Source of the DNA: Amycolatopsis alba DSM 44262
GTDB taxonomy: Bacteria > Actinomycetota > Actinomycetes > Mycobacteriales > Pseudonocardiaceae
DNA length: 64,000 nt
Assembly: GCF_000384215.1 (NCBI RefSeq)
Contig: NZ_KB913032.1
Coordinates: forward strand, 6,657,605-6,721,604
Reading direction: 5' to 3'
Every line of letters begins with the position of its first letter. The stretch's first letter is position 1. Both the position numbers and the translations under genes were made by a program. Positions 25,378 through 33,688 of this stretch are shown here, one piece after another. Under the pieces are notes generated by a model that did not search any database, was not told where the DNA came from, and saw nothing but the letters and a program-made list of their open reading frames with translations.

Positions 25378-26326
25378 TGCCTTCCGAGGCGAGCGCCCGC
25401 ACCGTCTCGGCGAGCTTGTGTTCGTTGGCGGAGCGGTACTGCACGCTGTCCCTGGTGAGATCCATGAACGCGGCTTCGAGGCTGGCACGGACCGGGGTGA
25501 GTTCGTGCAACCCGAGCCTGCGTTCCAGGGCGATGTCACCGATCTGCGGCGCGTCCAGGCCGATGACGGTGAGAGAGCCGTCTTCCCGCTTCGTGACCGT
25601 GCCGCCCGCCCGTTCGAGTGCCTCGGCGAGCTCGGTGACCTGCGGCGAGACCACGCGGACGTGATTGCGGGAGCTGCGCTGGGTCAGGTCGGTGATCGGC
25701 AGGTCGGCGATGAGCTCACCGCGGCCGATCACGATGACGTGAGCGGCGGTCTCCTCCATCTCGTTCATCAAGTGGCTCGACACGAACACCGTGCGGCCCT
25801 CGGCGGCGAGGTCCTGCATCAGGGTCCGGATCCAGAAGATTCCCTCGGGATCGAGCCCGTTGACCGGTTCGTCGAACAGCAGCGTCGGCGGGTCGCCGAG
25901 CAGGGCCGTCGCGATCCCGAGCCGCTGGTACATGCCGAGGGAGAACCCGCCGACCTTCTTGCCCGCGACCTCGGTGAGGCCGACGGTGTCGAGCACTTCG
26001 TCCACCCGCTTGCGGGAGAGGCCGCCCGCCTGCGCCACCCACTGCAAGTGGCGGTACGCGGTGCGGGAGCCGTGCACGGCTTTGGCGTCGAGCAGCGCGC
26101 CGACCTCCCGCATCGGTGCGGGCAGGTCACGGTAGGCCTTGCCGCCGACGGTGACCGAGCCGCCGCTGGGCGCGTCCAGGCCGAGGATCATCCGCATGGT
26201 GGTCGACTTGCCCGCCCCGTTCGGCCCGAGGAAACCGGTCACCACACCGGGTTTGATGTCGAACGACAGGGAACGGACGGCCGTCGTGCTCCCGTATTTT
26301 TTCGTCAGATCTCGTGCTGTGATCAC
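25370..26326 (-). CDS. ABC exporter ATP-binding protein (DrrA/CcmA-like)
   Basis: 318 residues from GTG 26326. Walker A GPNGAGKST, Walker B LLFDEPVNGLDPEG with VFVSSHLM as the switch histidine, and the atypical signature FSLGMYQRLGIA seen in this subgroup. A C-terminal extension of about 90 residues (VTELAEALERAGGTV onwards) is the usual DrrA-like domain. Co-transcribed with the permease gene. Its promoter would lie in the 200-base gap shared with the divergent flavoprotein gene, whose operator is at 26477-26509. Confidence 0.92.
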   Translation of the reverse strand: MITARDLTKKYGSTTAVRSLSFDIKPGVVTGFLGPNGAGKSTTMRMILGLDAPSGGSVTVGGKAYRDLPAPMREVGALLDAKAVHGSRTAYRHLQWVAQAGGLSRKRVDEVLDTVGLTEVAGKKVGGFSLGMYQRLGIATALLGDPPTLLFDEPVNGLDPEGIFWIRTLMQDLAAEGRTVFVSSHLMNEMEETAAHVIVIGRGELIADLPITDLTQRSSRNHVRVVSPQVTELAEALERAGGTVTKREDGSLTVIGLDAPQIGDIALERRLGLHELTPVRASLEAAFMDLTRDSVQYRSANEHKLAETVRALASEGSD

Positions 26327-26451
26327 GTGCCTGCCCCGCCCTCGGTTCGTGCTGCCGATGTCCAGGGAACCGGTTGGGACGGTTGATCGGCTACTGCACA
26401 ACGTCGCTCGCCACCGCAACCAAAGTTGCGGCGCGGGCCAGTGTTCCAGTC

Positions 26452-26509
26452 TTGACAGCCTCCGGCAGCGTTCATACATTCATACAGGAGTTGTAAATCT
26501 GTATGAATG
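26452..26509 (+). promoter_or_regulatory. Strong promoter with 33-base inverted-repeat operator
   Basis: -35 TTGACA (26452-26457), 17-base spacer, -10 TACATT (26475-26480). Overlapping the -10 and the start site is a perfect 11-base inverted repeat, CATTCATACAG (26477-26487) and CTGTATGAATG (26499-26509), with an 11-base spacer. Binding there would block transcription of the flavoprotein operon; the TetR gene at 29087-29686, last in the same run of genes, is the best candidate repressor. Confidence 0.75.
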
Positions 26510-26528
26510 ACGCTGGGAGTTGATCCGC

Positions 26529-27980
26529 ATGCGGCTCGGCAAGACCGCCGTCGTCCTCGGTGGCAGCGCCGCCGGTCTCTGCACCGCGGGCGCGCTCGCC
26601 CGGTACTTCGACCAGGTCCTGGTGCTCGAACGCGACGAGCTTCCGGCCGAGGCCGAGCACCGGCGCGGGGTACCGCAGAGCAAGCATCCGCACTTCCTGC
26701 TGAACTCGGGCCGTCGCGCGATCGGCGCGCTGTTCCCCGGCTTCGAAGACGACCTCGTCGCCGCCGGCGGACTGCATCTCATGCCGTCCATGGACGCCGC
26801 CTACCTCGACGGGGAAGGCTGGTCGGCACGCAAACGCAGCGCGATGACGATGATCTACAGCTCGCGGATCCTCATCGAACGCGTGCTGCGAGACAAGGTC
26901 CGGGAGCTGCCCAACGTCGTGATCCGCGAAGGCGTCACGGTGAGCGGATTGACCACCGACGCCGGCGACGTCACCGGTGTCGTCCTTTCCGGCGGCGACG
27001 AGCATCTCGACGCCGACTTCGTGGTCGACGCGATGGGCCGCGGGTCCTCCGTCGGAGCCTGGCTGGCGGCCGCGGGCTGGCCCGAGCCCGAAGTACGGAC
27101 CCTCGACGCCAAGGTCACCTACACCTCGCGCTGGTACGACCTGCCCTCACCCGAGGAGCGGCCCGCGTCCTGGTGGTGGCGGCATCTGGTGATCATGCCG
27201 ACCCCCGACAAGGGCGCGCATCCGGACGAGCACGAGTTCCTGGTGAACTTCTTCCCGATCGAGGGCGACCGGGTGATCGCGTGCATGGGCTCGTGGGGAC
27301 TCGAGATGCCGCGGACCACCGAGGCGTTCGTCGAGTCGGCCCGCCGGGTGCGGGCACCGCTGTTCGCGGCCGCGATGGACCGGTCCACCCCGACGTCCGA
27401 AGTGCACCTGACGCGATCGACCGGCAACAAGTGGCGCCGCTACGACCGGCTCCGCACCCCGCCGAAACGCCTGGCGTTCATCGGGGACTCGATCTGCGCT
27501 TTCAACCCGTTCTACGCACAAGGCATCAGTTCCGCCGCGGGTTCGGCGCTGCTGCTGCGCGAGCACCTCGACGGCACAGACCGCCTCGACGCCCGGTTCT
27601 CCGCAGCTTTCCTTGCTGCGCAACGAAAGCTGCTCAACGTCCCGTGGAGCCTGGCGATGGCGAGGGACCAGGGCTACGCCTGCGCAGTGGGCACCGAAAA
27701 GGCAGGGGAGTGGAAGCGGCGCCTGCTTTCGGCGATGTCCGGACCGGCGTTCCGGCTCATCGTCGGCGCAGCCCGCGAGGACGACGTCGTCGACGAGCAC
27801 TTCGCGAAGGTGTTCAACCTCGACGAGTCACTGCGCGACATGATGACGAACCCGCGGGTGATCGCGGGACTCGTGCGCTACCGGATCCGGGCCGCGCTGG
27901 GCAGGCACCGGGTTCCCTTCGACTTCGACGCCCGCGCCGAGCCGCCAGTCACGGACTACTCACCGGTCGCCTCCCGATGA
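26529..27980 (+). CDS. FAD-dependent oxidoreductase (geranylgeranyl-reductase/halogenase-like fold)
   Basis: 483 residues from ATG 26529 (GGGAG 9 bases upstream). The dinucleotide-binding motif is VVLGGSAAGLCTAGALA; a second FAD block is LAFIGDSICAFNPFYAQGIS. Middle segments YSSRILIERVLRDKVRELP and FVVDAMGRGSSV are typical of group A flavoprotein hydroxylases and geranylgeranyl reductases. There is no CxxC or redox cysteine pair. It is translationally coupled (ATGA) to a polytopic membrane protein gene, which points to a hydrophobic substrate such as a lipid or polyketide (inference). Confidence 0.82.
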   Translation: MRLGKTAVVLGGSAAGLCTAGALARYFDQVLVLERDELPAEAEHRRGVPQSKHPHFLLNSGRRAIGALFPGFEDDLVAAGGLHLMPSMDAAYLDGEGWSARKRSAMTMIYSSRILIERVLRDKVRELPNVVIREGVTVSGLTTDAGDVTGVVLSGGDEHLDADFVVDAMGRGSSVGAWLAAAGWPEPEVRTLDAKVTYTSRWYDLPSPEERPASWWWRHLVIMPTPDKGAHPDEHEFLVNFFPIEGDRVIACMGSWGLEMPRTTEAFVESARRVRAPLFAAAMDRSTPTSEVHLTRSTGNKWRRYDRLRTPPKRLAFIGDSICAFNPFYAQGISSAAGSALLLREHLDGTDRLDARFSAAFLAAQRKLLNVPWSLAMARDQGYACAVGTEKAGEWKRRLLSAMSGPAFRLIVGAAREDDVVDEHFAKVFNLDESLRDMMTNPRVIAGLVRYRIRAALGRHRVPFDFDARAEPPVTDYSPVASR

Positions 27981-29059
27981 GCGCCGTGTGCGGGCCGGAC
28001 GCCGAAGCCGTCACGCGCGGGCTCGGCTTCGACTGTCACGACGTGTCCCCATGGCTCTCGATCCGCCCACCGTGGGAAGCGGCGCACTGGACGATGCCAC
28101 TGCTGGAACTGCTCGTCCTCGGCGGCGCCGTCTTCGCACTGGTGCACGCCGTCCGCCGTCACCGACAGGGCGATTCGACCAACCTGGTGCTGTGGTGCGC
28201 CTCGCTGGTCTACCTCCTCGTCATCGAACCGCCGCTGTACTTCCCGGAATGGTTCGGCATCGAGGGACAGTACGGCTTCATCTTCGCCCACAACCGGTTC
28301 ACCGCCCAGTTCATGTGGGACCGGCTGCCCCTCTACATCGTGGCGTTCTACCCGATGATCAGCCAGCTCGCCTACGAGCTCGTCCGGTCGCTCGGGATCT
28401 TCCGGGCCCGCGGCGCGCTGATCGGCTCGGTCGCGGTCGCCTTCGCCTGCCAAGTGTTCTACGAGGTCTTCGACCACCTCGGCCCGCAGCTGAGGTGGTG
28501 GGCCTGGAACGGGAACAACCGGATCGTCAACCATCCCGCGCTCGATTCGGTGCCCATGAACAGCATGCTGCTCTTCGCCTCCGTCTCGATGGGCGCCATG
28601 ACCTACCTGGTGGTGTGCCTCGCGGGCGGACCACGGCGCGGATGGTCGCTCGCGGCGCGCGTCGTGCTGGCCGGTGTCCTCACCCCGCCGACCATGGCCA
28701 TCGCCGGTCTCCCGTCGAGCCTCTTCGGCGGAAGCGACCCGAACACGACCGCGCAGGCCTGGATCCTCGGCGTCGAGCTGGCCCTGCTGTGGCTGGCGGG
28801 CACGTGGATCTTCGTCAGGCACCGAGGTCCCGGCGAGCCCTTGACCCCCTTCGCCCGGTTCTACCCCGCGATCTACCTCGGCGGGATGGCCGCGTTCTGG
28901 CTGGGCGCCCTGCCCGCCTACCTCGCCGCCGAGGACGGCGTCACCGAAGAGGGCACCCCGATCGGGAGCGGGCTCTACGCACTGGCCTGCTTCGCGGGCG
29001 CCGGTCTGATGCTGGCCGCGCTGTACCGCGTGCGCCGCGGCGCACCTGCCACCGGCTGA
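27977..29059 (+). CDS. Polytopic membrane protein of unknown function
   Basis: 360 residues with about eight membrane helices. A hydrophilic start (VCGPDAEAVTRGLGFDCHDVSPW) precedes the first helix. Distinctive loops include EPPLYFPEWFGIEGQYG, FAHNRFTAQFMWDRLPLY and WAWNGNNRIVNHPALDSVP, rich in aromatic and polar residues that could form an active or binding site at the membrane surface. I do not recognise the family. It overlaps the flavoprotein gene by ATGA, so the two products probably act together; a TetR gene follows after 27 bases. Confidence 0.75.
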   Translation: MSAVCGPDAEAVTRGLGFDCHDVSPWLSIRPPWEAAHWTMPLLELLVLGGAVFALVHAVRRHRQGDSTNLVLWCASLVYLLVIEPPLYFPEWFGIEGQYGFIFAHNRFTAQFMWDRLPLYIVAFYPMISQLAYELVRSLGIFRARGALIGSVAVAFACQVFYEVFDHLGPQLRWWAWNGNNRIVNHPALDSVPMNSMLLFASVSMGAMTYLVVCLAGGPRRGWSLAARVVLAGVLTPPTMAIAGLPSSLFGGSDPNTTAQAWILGVELALLWLAGTWIFVRHRGPGEPLTPFARFYPAIYLGGMAAFWLGALPAYLAAEDGVTEEGTPIGSGLYALACFAGAGLMLAALYRVRRGAPATG

Positions 29060-29086
29060 GAATCGCCGCTCGGGGAAGATGGAGCG

Positions 29087-29686
29087 ATGGGGCACCACGG
29101 ATGGCAGGGCAACCCGCCCGGAACCGAGCACGAAGCCCGCCGCCGGATCGTCGAGGCGGCGACGGCGTGCATCGACCGGGTCGGCCTCGCCAAGACCAGT
29201 CTCTCCGACGTCGCCGCCGAAGCGGGCGTGACCCGGCAGACCGTCTACCGCTACTTCCCGAGCCTGGCCGACATCCTCAGCGCGGTCGCGCTGGACCGTG
29301 TCGAGGAGTTCGCGGGGCGGATGGAACGGCATCTGGCCTCGTTCGGCAGCGCCGCCGAGGTGGCCGTCGAATCCGTGGTGTTCGGCGTCCGGGCCGTCCC
29401 CGAGGAGCCACACCTGGGACTGCTGCTGAAAGCGGGCGAGGCCGACGTCTTTACCGTCGCGGTCACCTCATCGCAGTCCTTCTCGCTCGGCGCGAGGATC
29501 CTCCAGAACGTGCCGGTCGACTGGACGTCGGTGGGCGTCACGACCGACGAGGACTTCGAGGGGCTCGCCGAAATGCTGATGCGGCTGTTCCTCTCGTTCC
29601 TGCAGTACCCCTCGACGCCGCCCCACACCGACGATGAACTCCGGACCCTCGTCCGCCGGTGGCTCGGGCCCGCCCTGGACGGCTGA
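29087..29686 (+). CDS. TetR/AcrR family transcriptional regulator
   Basis: 199 residues. TetR DNA-binding domain: EARRRIVEAATACIDRVGLAKTSLSDVA, helix-turn-helix AEAGVTRQTVYRYFPSLADIL. The C-terminal half is a ligand-binding domain without a recognised subtype. It is the third gene behind the promoter at 26452 and the best candidate for binding the 33-base inverted repeat there, making the operon self-limiting. Confidence 0.9.
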   Translation: MGHHGWQGNPPGTEHEARRRIVEAATACIDRVGLAKTSLSDVAAEAGVTRQTVYRYFPSLADILSAVALDRVEEFAGRMERHLASFGSAAEVAVESVVFGVRAVPEEPHLGLLLKAGEADVFTVAVTSSQSFSLGARILQNVPVDWTSVGVTTDEDFEGLAEMLMRLFLSFLQYPSTPPHTDDELRTLVRRWLGPALDG

Positions 29687-29774
29687 CCGCACCGCCGTGA
29701 CAATCGAACCCCGTGATGTATCGACCTCTTTATGGCGGGTCTGTGGCTCTGCGCGACACCGGGCTTGTCGCACT

Positions 29775-29892
29775 GACTGTATGGATTTTGGTGCGTTGGA
29801 CGCGCAGAAATCCACACAGTCCCGCGTGACAGGTCCTGTCACGACGGGTGTGTGGGAATAGGAACATTGAACGTCCCTATTCCCACACACCC
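29775..29892. repeat. Three stacked inverted repeats in a gene-poor stretch
   Basis: The region 29687-29938 has no convincing gene but three consecutive dyads. The first pairs 29775-29788 with 29808-29821 (14-base arms, one mismatch). The second is a 19-base palindrome, CGTGACAGG and complement around a central T (29825-29843). The third pairs 29846-29862 with 29876-29892 (17-base perfect arms, 13-base loop). The last is strong enough to end transcription from either side; the set could also be a structured RNA or a mobile-repeat remnant. Confidence 0.65.
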
Positions 29893-29938
29893 CTCACTTT
29901 CAGTGACCCCTCGCACCCCGTCCACGTACAGTCTGTGA

Positions 29939-30312
29939 AGATGGTGGTGGCAGGCATTCTCCGGCGCCGCACCGTGGTCGCTGCTCGCCGCCGCGACCGG
30001 TGCGGACGTCGCCGAATTCATCGCGAGGCTTCGCGGGAAACGGCGGCGTTCGTTCGTGATCGCCCTCGATTTCGCTTTGCTCGCTTCACTTTTCGCGGTA
30101 CTGCTGGTCGTGTTCGTCCCGGCTCCGATGGCGGGTCGCGGTTCATCGGTGAGTCTCCACCTGCTGGCGGACGTCCTGCCCGTCTTCGGCGATCACCCGG
30201 ACCCCGCCTTGTTTCAGCTGGCGGGCCCGGTGGTGCGACCCTCGAGATCACCCTGTCCGAATCGGACGGTGGAGCCCTGCTCGTCTCGGCCCAGGCCTCG
30301 GTGGCGGCCTGA
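29939..30312 (+). pseudogene. Frameshifted remnant of an unknown membrane protein gene
   Basis: Good GC-rich codon use runs in one frame from about 29939 to 30235 (SGAAPWSLLAAATGADVAEF, then a membrane helix LLASLFAVLLVVFVPAP) but reaches no sensible end. The adjacent frame takes over near 30230 with GGATLEITLSESDGGALLVS and stops at 30312. No start codon with a ribosome-binding site fits the first part. The simplest reading is a decayed or frameshifted gene; I do not recognise the parent family. Confidence 0.35.
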
Positions 30313-30323
30313 AACCGTGAGGG

Positions 30324-30791
30324 CTACCTCGGCCGGACGCCCGAGAGGACCGCGTCCAGGCTGGGAAGCCACCGCTGTCGGGGATCCGGCTCCACGAGCC
30401 ATTCCGAGTGAGTCTCGACGCGTCCGGAGTCGCCGGGCAGGGGGAGCAGTGCGCCCCACGCGAGCACGTCGACATGCTGTGGCAGGGAGATCCGGGGCGG
30501 GATCAGCCCGTCGATCTCCGCGAGCACGGCGACGCGCGGGCCCTGCTGGGTCAGCACCGCCATGGCAGGGCCCGCGCAGCCGGTCTCGGCGAGCCGGGCG
30601 AGGACCTGATTGCCGTGGATCTTGGGCATGGTCACCGCGCAGACCCCGTTCTCCAGCACGAGGAACGGCCGTGGGCCACGCCATTTCAGCGACCAGCCGA
30701 AGAGCCTGCCGTAGAAGGCGTCGCCACGGGGACGGATCGAATCCCGCGATGAGAGGGACTCGTCCGGAAGCACTTGCTGGTCCAGCGACAT
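30324..30791 (-). CDS. Hypothetical protein
   Basis: 155 residues, no signal peptide or membrane helix. Conserved-looking segments are FYGRLFGWSLKWRGPRPFLV, GVCAVTMPKIHG, GPRVAVLAEIDGLIPP and the C-terminal SEWLVEPDPRQRWLPSLDAV. I recognise no named domain. It is transcribed divergently from the TetR gene at 30881 and its promoter region contains the GGCACT/AGTGCC palindrome at 30839-30851, so that regulator probably controls it. Confidence 0.7.
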   Translation of the reverse strand: MSLDQQVLPDESLSSRDSIRPRGDAFYGRLFGWSLKWRGPRPFLVLENGVCAVTMPKIHGNQVLARLAETGCAGPAMAVLTQQGPRVAVLAEIDGLIPPRISLPQHVDVLAWGALLPLPGDSGRVETHSEWLVEPDPRQRWLPSLDAVLSGVRPR

Positions 30792-30838
30792 CGTCGGCGC
30801 CTTCCGAACGGTGGGTGGGGAATGCTCGACAGCCTAAC

Positions 30839-30851
30839 GGCACTCAGTGCC
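30839..30851. promoter_or_regulatory. Palindromic operator, copy 1 (GGCACT-C-AGTGCC)
   Basis: Perfect 13-base palindrome between the divergent hypothetical gene (start 30791) and the TetR gene (start 30881). The TetR gene has a TACCGT -10 box at 30869-30874, so this site overlaps the -35 region and would give autoregulation. A near-identical copy occurs at 31619-31631. Confidence 0.65.
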
Positions 30852-30880
30852 ACTAGCAAGTCTGCTGCTACCGTCCCGCT

Positions 30881-31606
30881 ATGACCGATTCGCCGCGCCG
30901 AGCGCCGGTGACCAGAGCAGGAGCGACCCCGGCCGGCAGGCGCCGCCTCCGCCGCGCACTCGCTGCCGCGGCCGTGGACCTGTTCGTGGCCAAGGGATAC
31001 GAGGCCACCACGGTGGACGAGATCGCGGCCGCCGCGGGGGTGGGTCGGCGCACGTTCTTCCGGTACTTCGACGCCAAGGACGACGTGCTCTTCGCCAACC
31101 ACGACGAGATCGTGGCCGAGATGGAGGACGCGTTCGCGGTCGCGGACCCGGATCGCGACCCGGTGGAGACGGCGTGCGCCACCGTGAGCCTCGTCCTCGA
31201 CTCCTACGCCGCGGAACTCGACGTTTCGCTCAAACGGTTCACGCTGACCCGGACGGTGCCGTCGTTGCGGGACAAGGAGGTCGCGACAGTCGACCGCTAT
31301 CAGCGCGTGCTCGCGCGCTATCTGCGGGCGCGGTTCGCCGAGCAGGGTGACCAGGCGGCGAGCCTGCGGGCGGACGTGGCCGCCGCGGCGATCGCGGCCG
31401 CCAACAACCACGTGCTCCGGCGCTGGCTGCGCAGTGGCGGGCAGGACGACATCAGCGCCACCGCGGCGGAGGCCTTCGCGCTGGTCGTCGACGCGTTCCG
31501 GCCCGCGAACGAGGCGGCCGAGACGACGGTGGTGGCCGTGATGACCACCTCGACACCCTTGCATGCCGTCATCGCCAAGGTGAACGCCGCGCTGACCGAA
31601 AAGTAA
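30881..31606 (+). CDS. TetR/AcrR family transcriptional regulator
   Basis: 241 residues. Long basic N-terminus (about 25 residues), then LRRALAAAAVDLFVAKGYEATTVDEIAAAAGVGRRTFFRYFDAK, the MftR-like class of TetR domain with the FFRYF turn. The C-terminal half is alanine-rich and extends about 25 residues beyond average. The ATG lies 6 bases after a TACCGT box, implying a leaderless mRNA. Two copies of one palindrome flank the gene, suggesting that it controls the divergent gene, itself and possibly the two-component system downstream. Confidence 0.9.
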   Translation: MTDSPRRAPVTRAGATPAGRRRLRRALAAAAVDLFVAKGYEATTVDEIAAAAGVGRRTFFRYFDAKDDVLFANHDEIVAEMEDAFAVADPDRDPVETACATVSLVLDSYAAELDVSLKRFTLTRTVPSLRDKEVATVDRYQRVLARYLRARFAEQGDQAASLRADVAAAAIAAANNHVLRRWLRSGGQDDISATAAEAFALVVDAFRPANEAAETTVVAVMTTSTPLHAVIAKVNAALTEK

Positions 31607-31618
31607 GACGCCTGGACT

Positions 31619-31631
31619 GGCACTCGGTGCC
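31619..31631. promoter_or_regulatory. Palindromic operator, copy 2 (GGCAC-TCG-GTGCC)
   Basis: Same core as the site at 30839-30851, with the shared flank CAC on the right (consensus GGCACTCRGTGCCAC). It lies between the TetR stop (31606) and the histidine kinase start (31686), about 40 bases before a TAGGGT -10 box at 31672-31677. Confidence 0.6.
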
Positions 31632-31685
31632 ACGAACAGTGGCGACTACGCAGGGTGAGTCGATCTGGCGGTAGGGTGACGGCTG

Positions 31686-32927
31686 ATGATCGACCGACAG
31701 CTCCCGCGAGTGTGGTGGGATGCCCTGCGCCACACGGCATTCACCGGAACCGGCGCCCCGCCGAAACGTTCGGCGGGGCTGCGCTGGCTGCGTGGTCTCG
31801 CGATCGTCGCATGTGGACTCTGGGCGGGGTTCGTCACGTTCTCGACCGTCTCGGTGTCACCGCCCGCGAAGACGTTCAACGTACTCGTCACCGTCCTGCC
31901 CTGCCTGCTCGCGGTGCGCTCACCACTGTGGGGATGGCGCACGCTGATCGTCGGGATCGTGGGCACCCCGCTGACCCTGCCGGGGATGGCCGCCTCCTGG
32001 GACTGGCCATGGGCGCCGGGCCTCGCGCTCACGGCGGCGCTCGTGTTCTACCTGGTGGGGGAGAGCACCGATCAGGCGGAACTGACCTGGGCGGGGCTGA
32101 TCTCGTTCGCCGCCACGGCACCCTTCACGCAGGACTGGCGTGACGCGGCACTGCTCGTGATGCTGGGCGGAATAGTGTTCTTCCTCGGCAACACGGTCCG
32201 CCAACGCAGACTCGCCGAAGAAGAACGCGCGGCACAGCAGGAACGCAGGCTCGCGGAGGAGACACGAGCGGCACTTCTGGAGGAACGAGCGGGCATCGCG
32301 CGAGAACTCCATGACGTGGTCGCCCACCACATGTCCGTGCTCGCGTTGCGCGCGGACTCGGCGCGGTTCCGGTTCGCCGATCAGGCCGGGACCGGCCGCG
32401 ACGCCGAGATCTGGCAGGAGTTCGCGGAGCTGGCCGGAACCGCCCGTGAGGGCCTGACCGAACTGCGCAGGCTGCTCGGGGTGCTCCGATCCGAGGACCA
32501 CGCGCTCCTGGTCGCGCCGCAGCCGGGGCTGGCCAAGGTCGTCGAACTCGTCGAAGGGGTCAAGGCCGCCGGCACCTCGTGCGAGCTCGAACTGCGCGGC
32601 GACCTCGGCGCGGTTCCGGTCGGGGTCGCGTTGTCGGTGTTCCGGATCGTGCAGGAAGCGCTCAGCAACGCGATCCAGCACGCGCCCGGTGCGTCGATCT
32701 CCGGGGAGCTCACCGCCGGGCCGGATTCCGTTCGCCTGCTGATCGAAAACGGTCCAGGAGACGGTCCGAAGAGGACAGACGCGGCAGGTAGCGGGCACGG
32801 TTTGACCGGGATGCGGGAGCGGGCCGTTATGCTCGCGGCTGATCTTGAGGCGGGGACGAGGCCGGACGGTGGTTTCCTGGTCGCCCTGACCGTTCCACTC
32901 GATCGTGAAGGGCAGCCGCAACCGTGA
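31686..32927 (+). CDS. Two-component sensor histidine kinase, NarL/DesK-type (HisKA_3)
   Basis: 413 residues. About five N-terminal membrane helices form the sensor, then a charged coiled coil ([20 protein letters not shown]) leads to the dimerisation/phosphoacceptor motif [15 protein letters not shown] (His209) and an ATPase domain with an N box ([13 protein letters not shown]) and a glycine box ([13 protein letters not shown]). It autophosphorylates and passes phosphate to the response regulator encoded next. ATG 31686 follows a TAGGGT box by 8 bases with no ribosome-binding site. The kinase overlaps the regulator gene by 4 bases. Confidence 0.93.
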   Translation: MIDRQLPRVWWDALRHTAFTGTGAPPKRSAGLRWLRGLAIVACGLWAGFVTFSTVSVSPPAKTFNVLVTVLPCLLAVRSPLWGWRTLIVGIVGTPLTLPGMAASWDWPWAPGLALTAALVFYLVGESTDQAELTWAGLISFAATAPFTQDWRDAALLVMLGGIVFFLGNTVRQRRLAEEERAAQQERRLAEETRAALLEERAGIARELHDVVAHHMSVLALRADSARFRFADQAGTGRDAEIWQEFAELAGTAREGLTELRRLLGVLRSEDHALLVAPQPGLAKVVELVEGVKAAGTSCELELRGDLGAVPVGVALSVFRIVQEALSNAIQHAPGASISGELTAGPDSVRLLIENGPGDGPKRTDAAGSGHGLTGMRERAVMLAADLEAGTRPDGGFLVALTVPLDREGQPQP

Positions 32928-33586
32928 TCTCGGTGGTCATCGCCGACGACCAGACCATGGTCAGGCAGAGTTTCCGCGCGGTGCTCGACGCTCAGGCCGA
33001 CATGCGGGTGGTCGGGGAAGCCGCGGACGGGGCCACCGCGGTCGCGCTGTGCGCCGAACTCGAACCGGACGTCGTGCTGATGGACGTGCGCATGCCCGAA
33101 CTCGACGGTCTCGAGGCGACCCGGCGGATCGTGGCCGGGCGGCAGGAAGTCCGCGTCCTGATCCTCACCACCTTCGACATCGACGAGTACGTGTTCGGCG
33201 GGCTGCGGGCGGGCGCCAGCGGCTTCCTGCTGAAGGACTCCCCGCTCGACGACCTGGTCACCGCGGTGAGGGTGGTCTCCGCGGGCAACGCGCTCTTCGC
33301 GCCCACGATCACCCGGCGGCTGATCGGCGAGTTCACCCGGACCCACGCGTCGGCGCACGCGGGACGTTCCCTCGTGGCCGAGCTGACCGCGCGCGAGACC
33401 GAGGTGCTCCGGCTGATCGCGCGCGGTCTTTCCAACGCGGAGATCGCCGAAGCGCTGGTCATCGCCGAACAGACCGCGAAATCCCATGTCAGCAGGGTTT
33501 TCGCGAAGCTCGGGGTGCGTGATCGCGCGCAAGCGGTCATGGTCGCGTACGAGGCAGGGCTCGTCGTGCCGGGCACCACGCCCTGA
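32924..33586 (+). CDS. Response regulator, NarL/FixJ family
   Basis: 220 residues from GTG 32924. Receiver domain with the acidic pair at residues 8-9, phosphoacceptor Asp54 ([13 protein letters not shown]) and the conserved lysine in [11 protein letters not shown]. The C-terminal LuxR-type helix-turn-helix is [23 protein letters not shown]. Cognate partner of the overlapping histidine kinase. Its targets are not evident; the GT87 mannosyltransferase gene lies 102 bases downstream. Confidence 0.95.
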   Translation: MISVVIADDQTMVRQSFRAVLDAQADMRVVGEAADGATAVALCAELEPDVVLMDVRMPELDGLEATRRIVAGRQEVRVLILTTFDIDEYVFGGLRAGASGFLLKDSPLDDLVTAVRVVSAGNALFAPTITRRLIGEFTRTHASAHAGRSLVAELTARETEVLRLIARGLSNAEIAEALVIAEQTAKSHVSRVFAKLGVRDRAQAVMVAYEAGLVVPGTTP

Positions 33587-33688
33587 TACCGGGGTAGGGG
33601 TCGGCGCGAGATCGGGTACCGGGGTACCGGCGCCAAGACGGTTCCACGGGGCGATGTCTTCCGGTCCGCTTCCGGAGATCGTTTCCCC

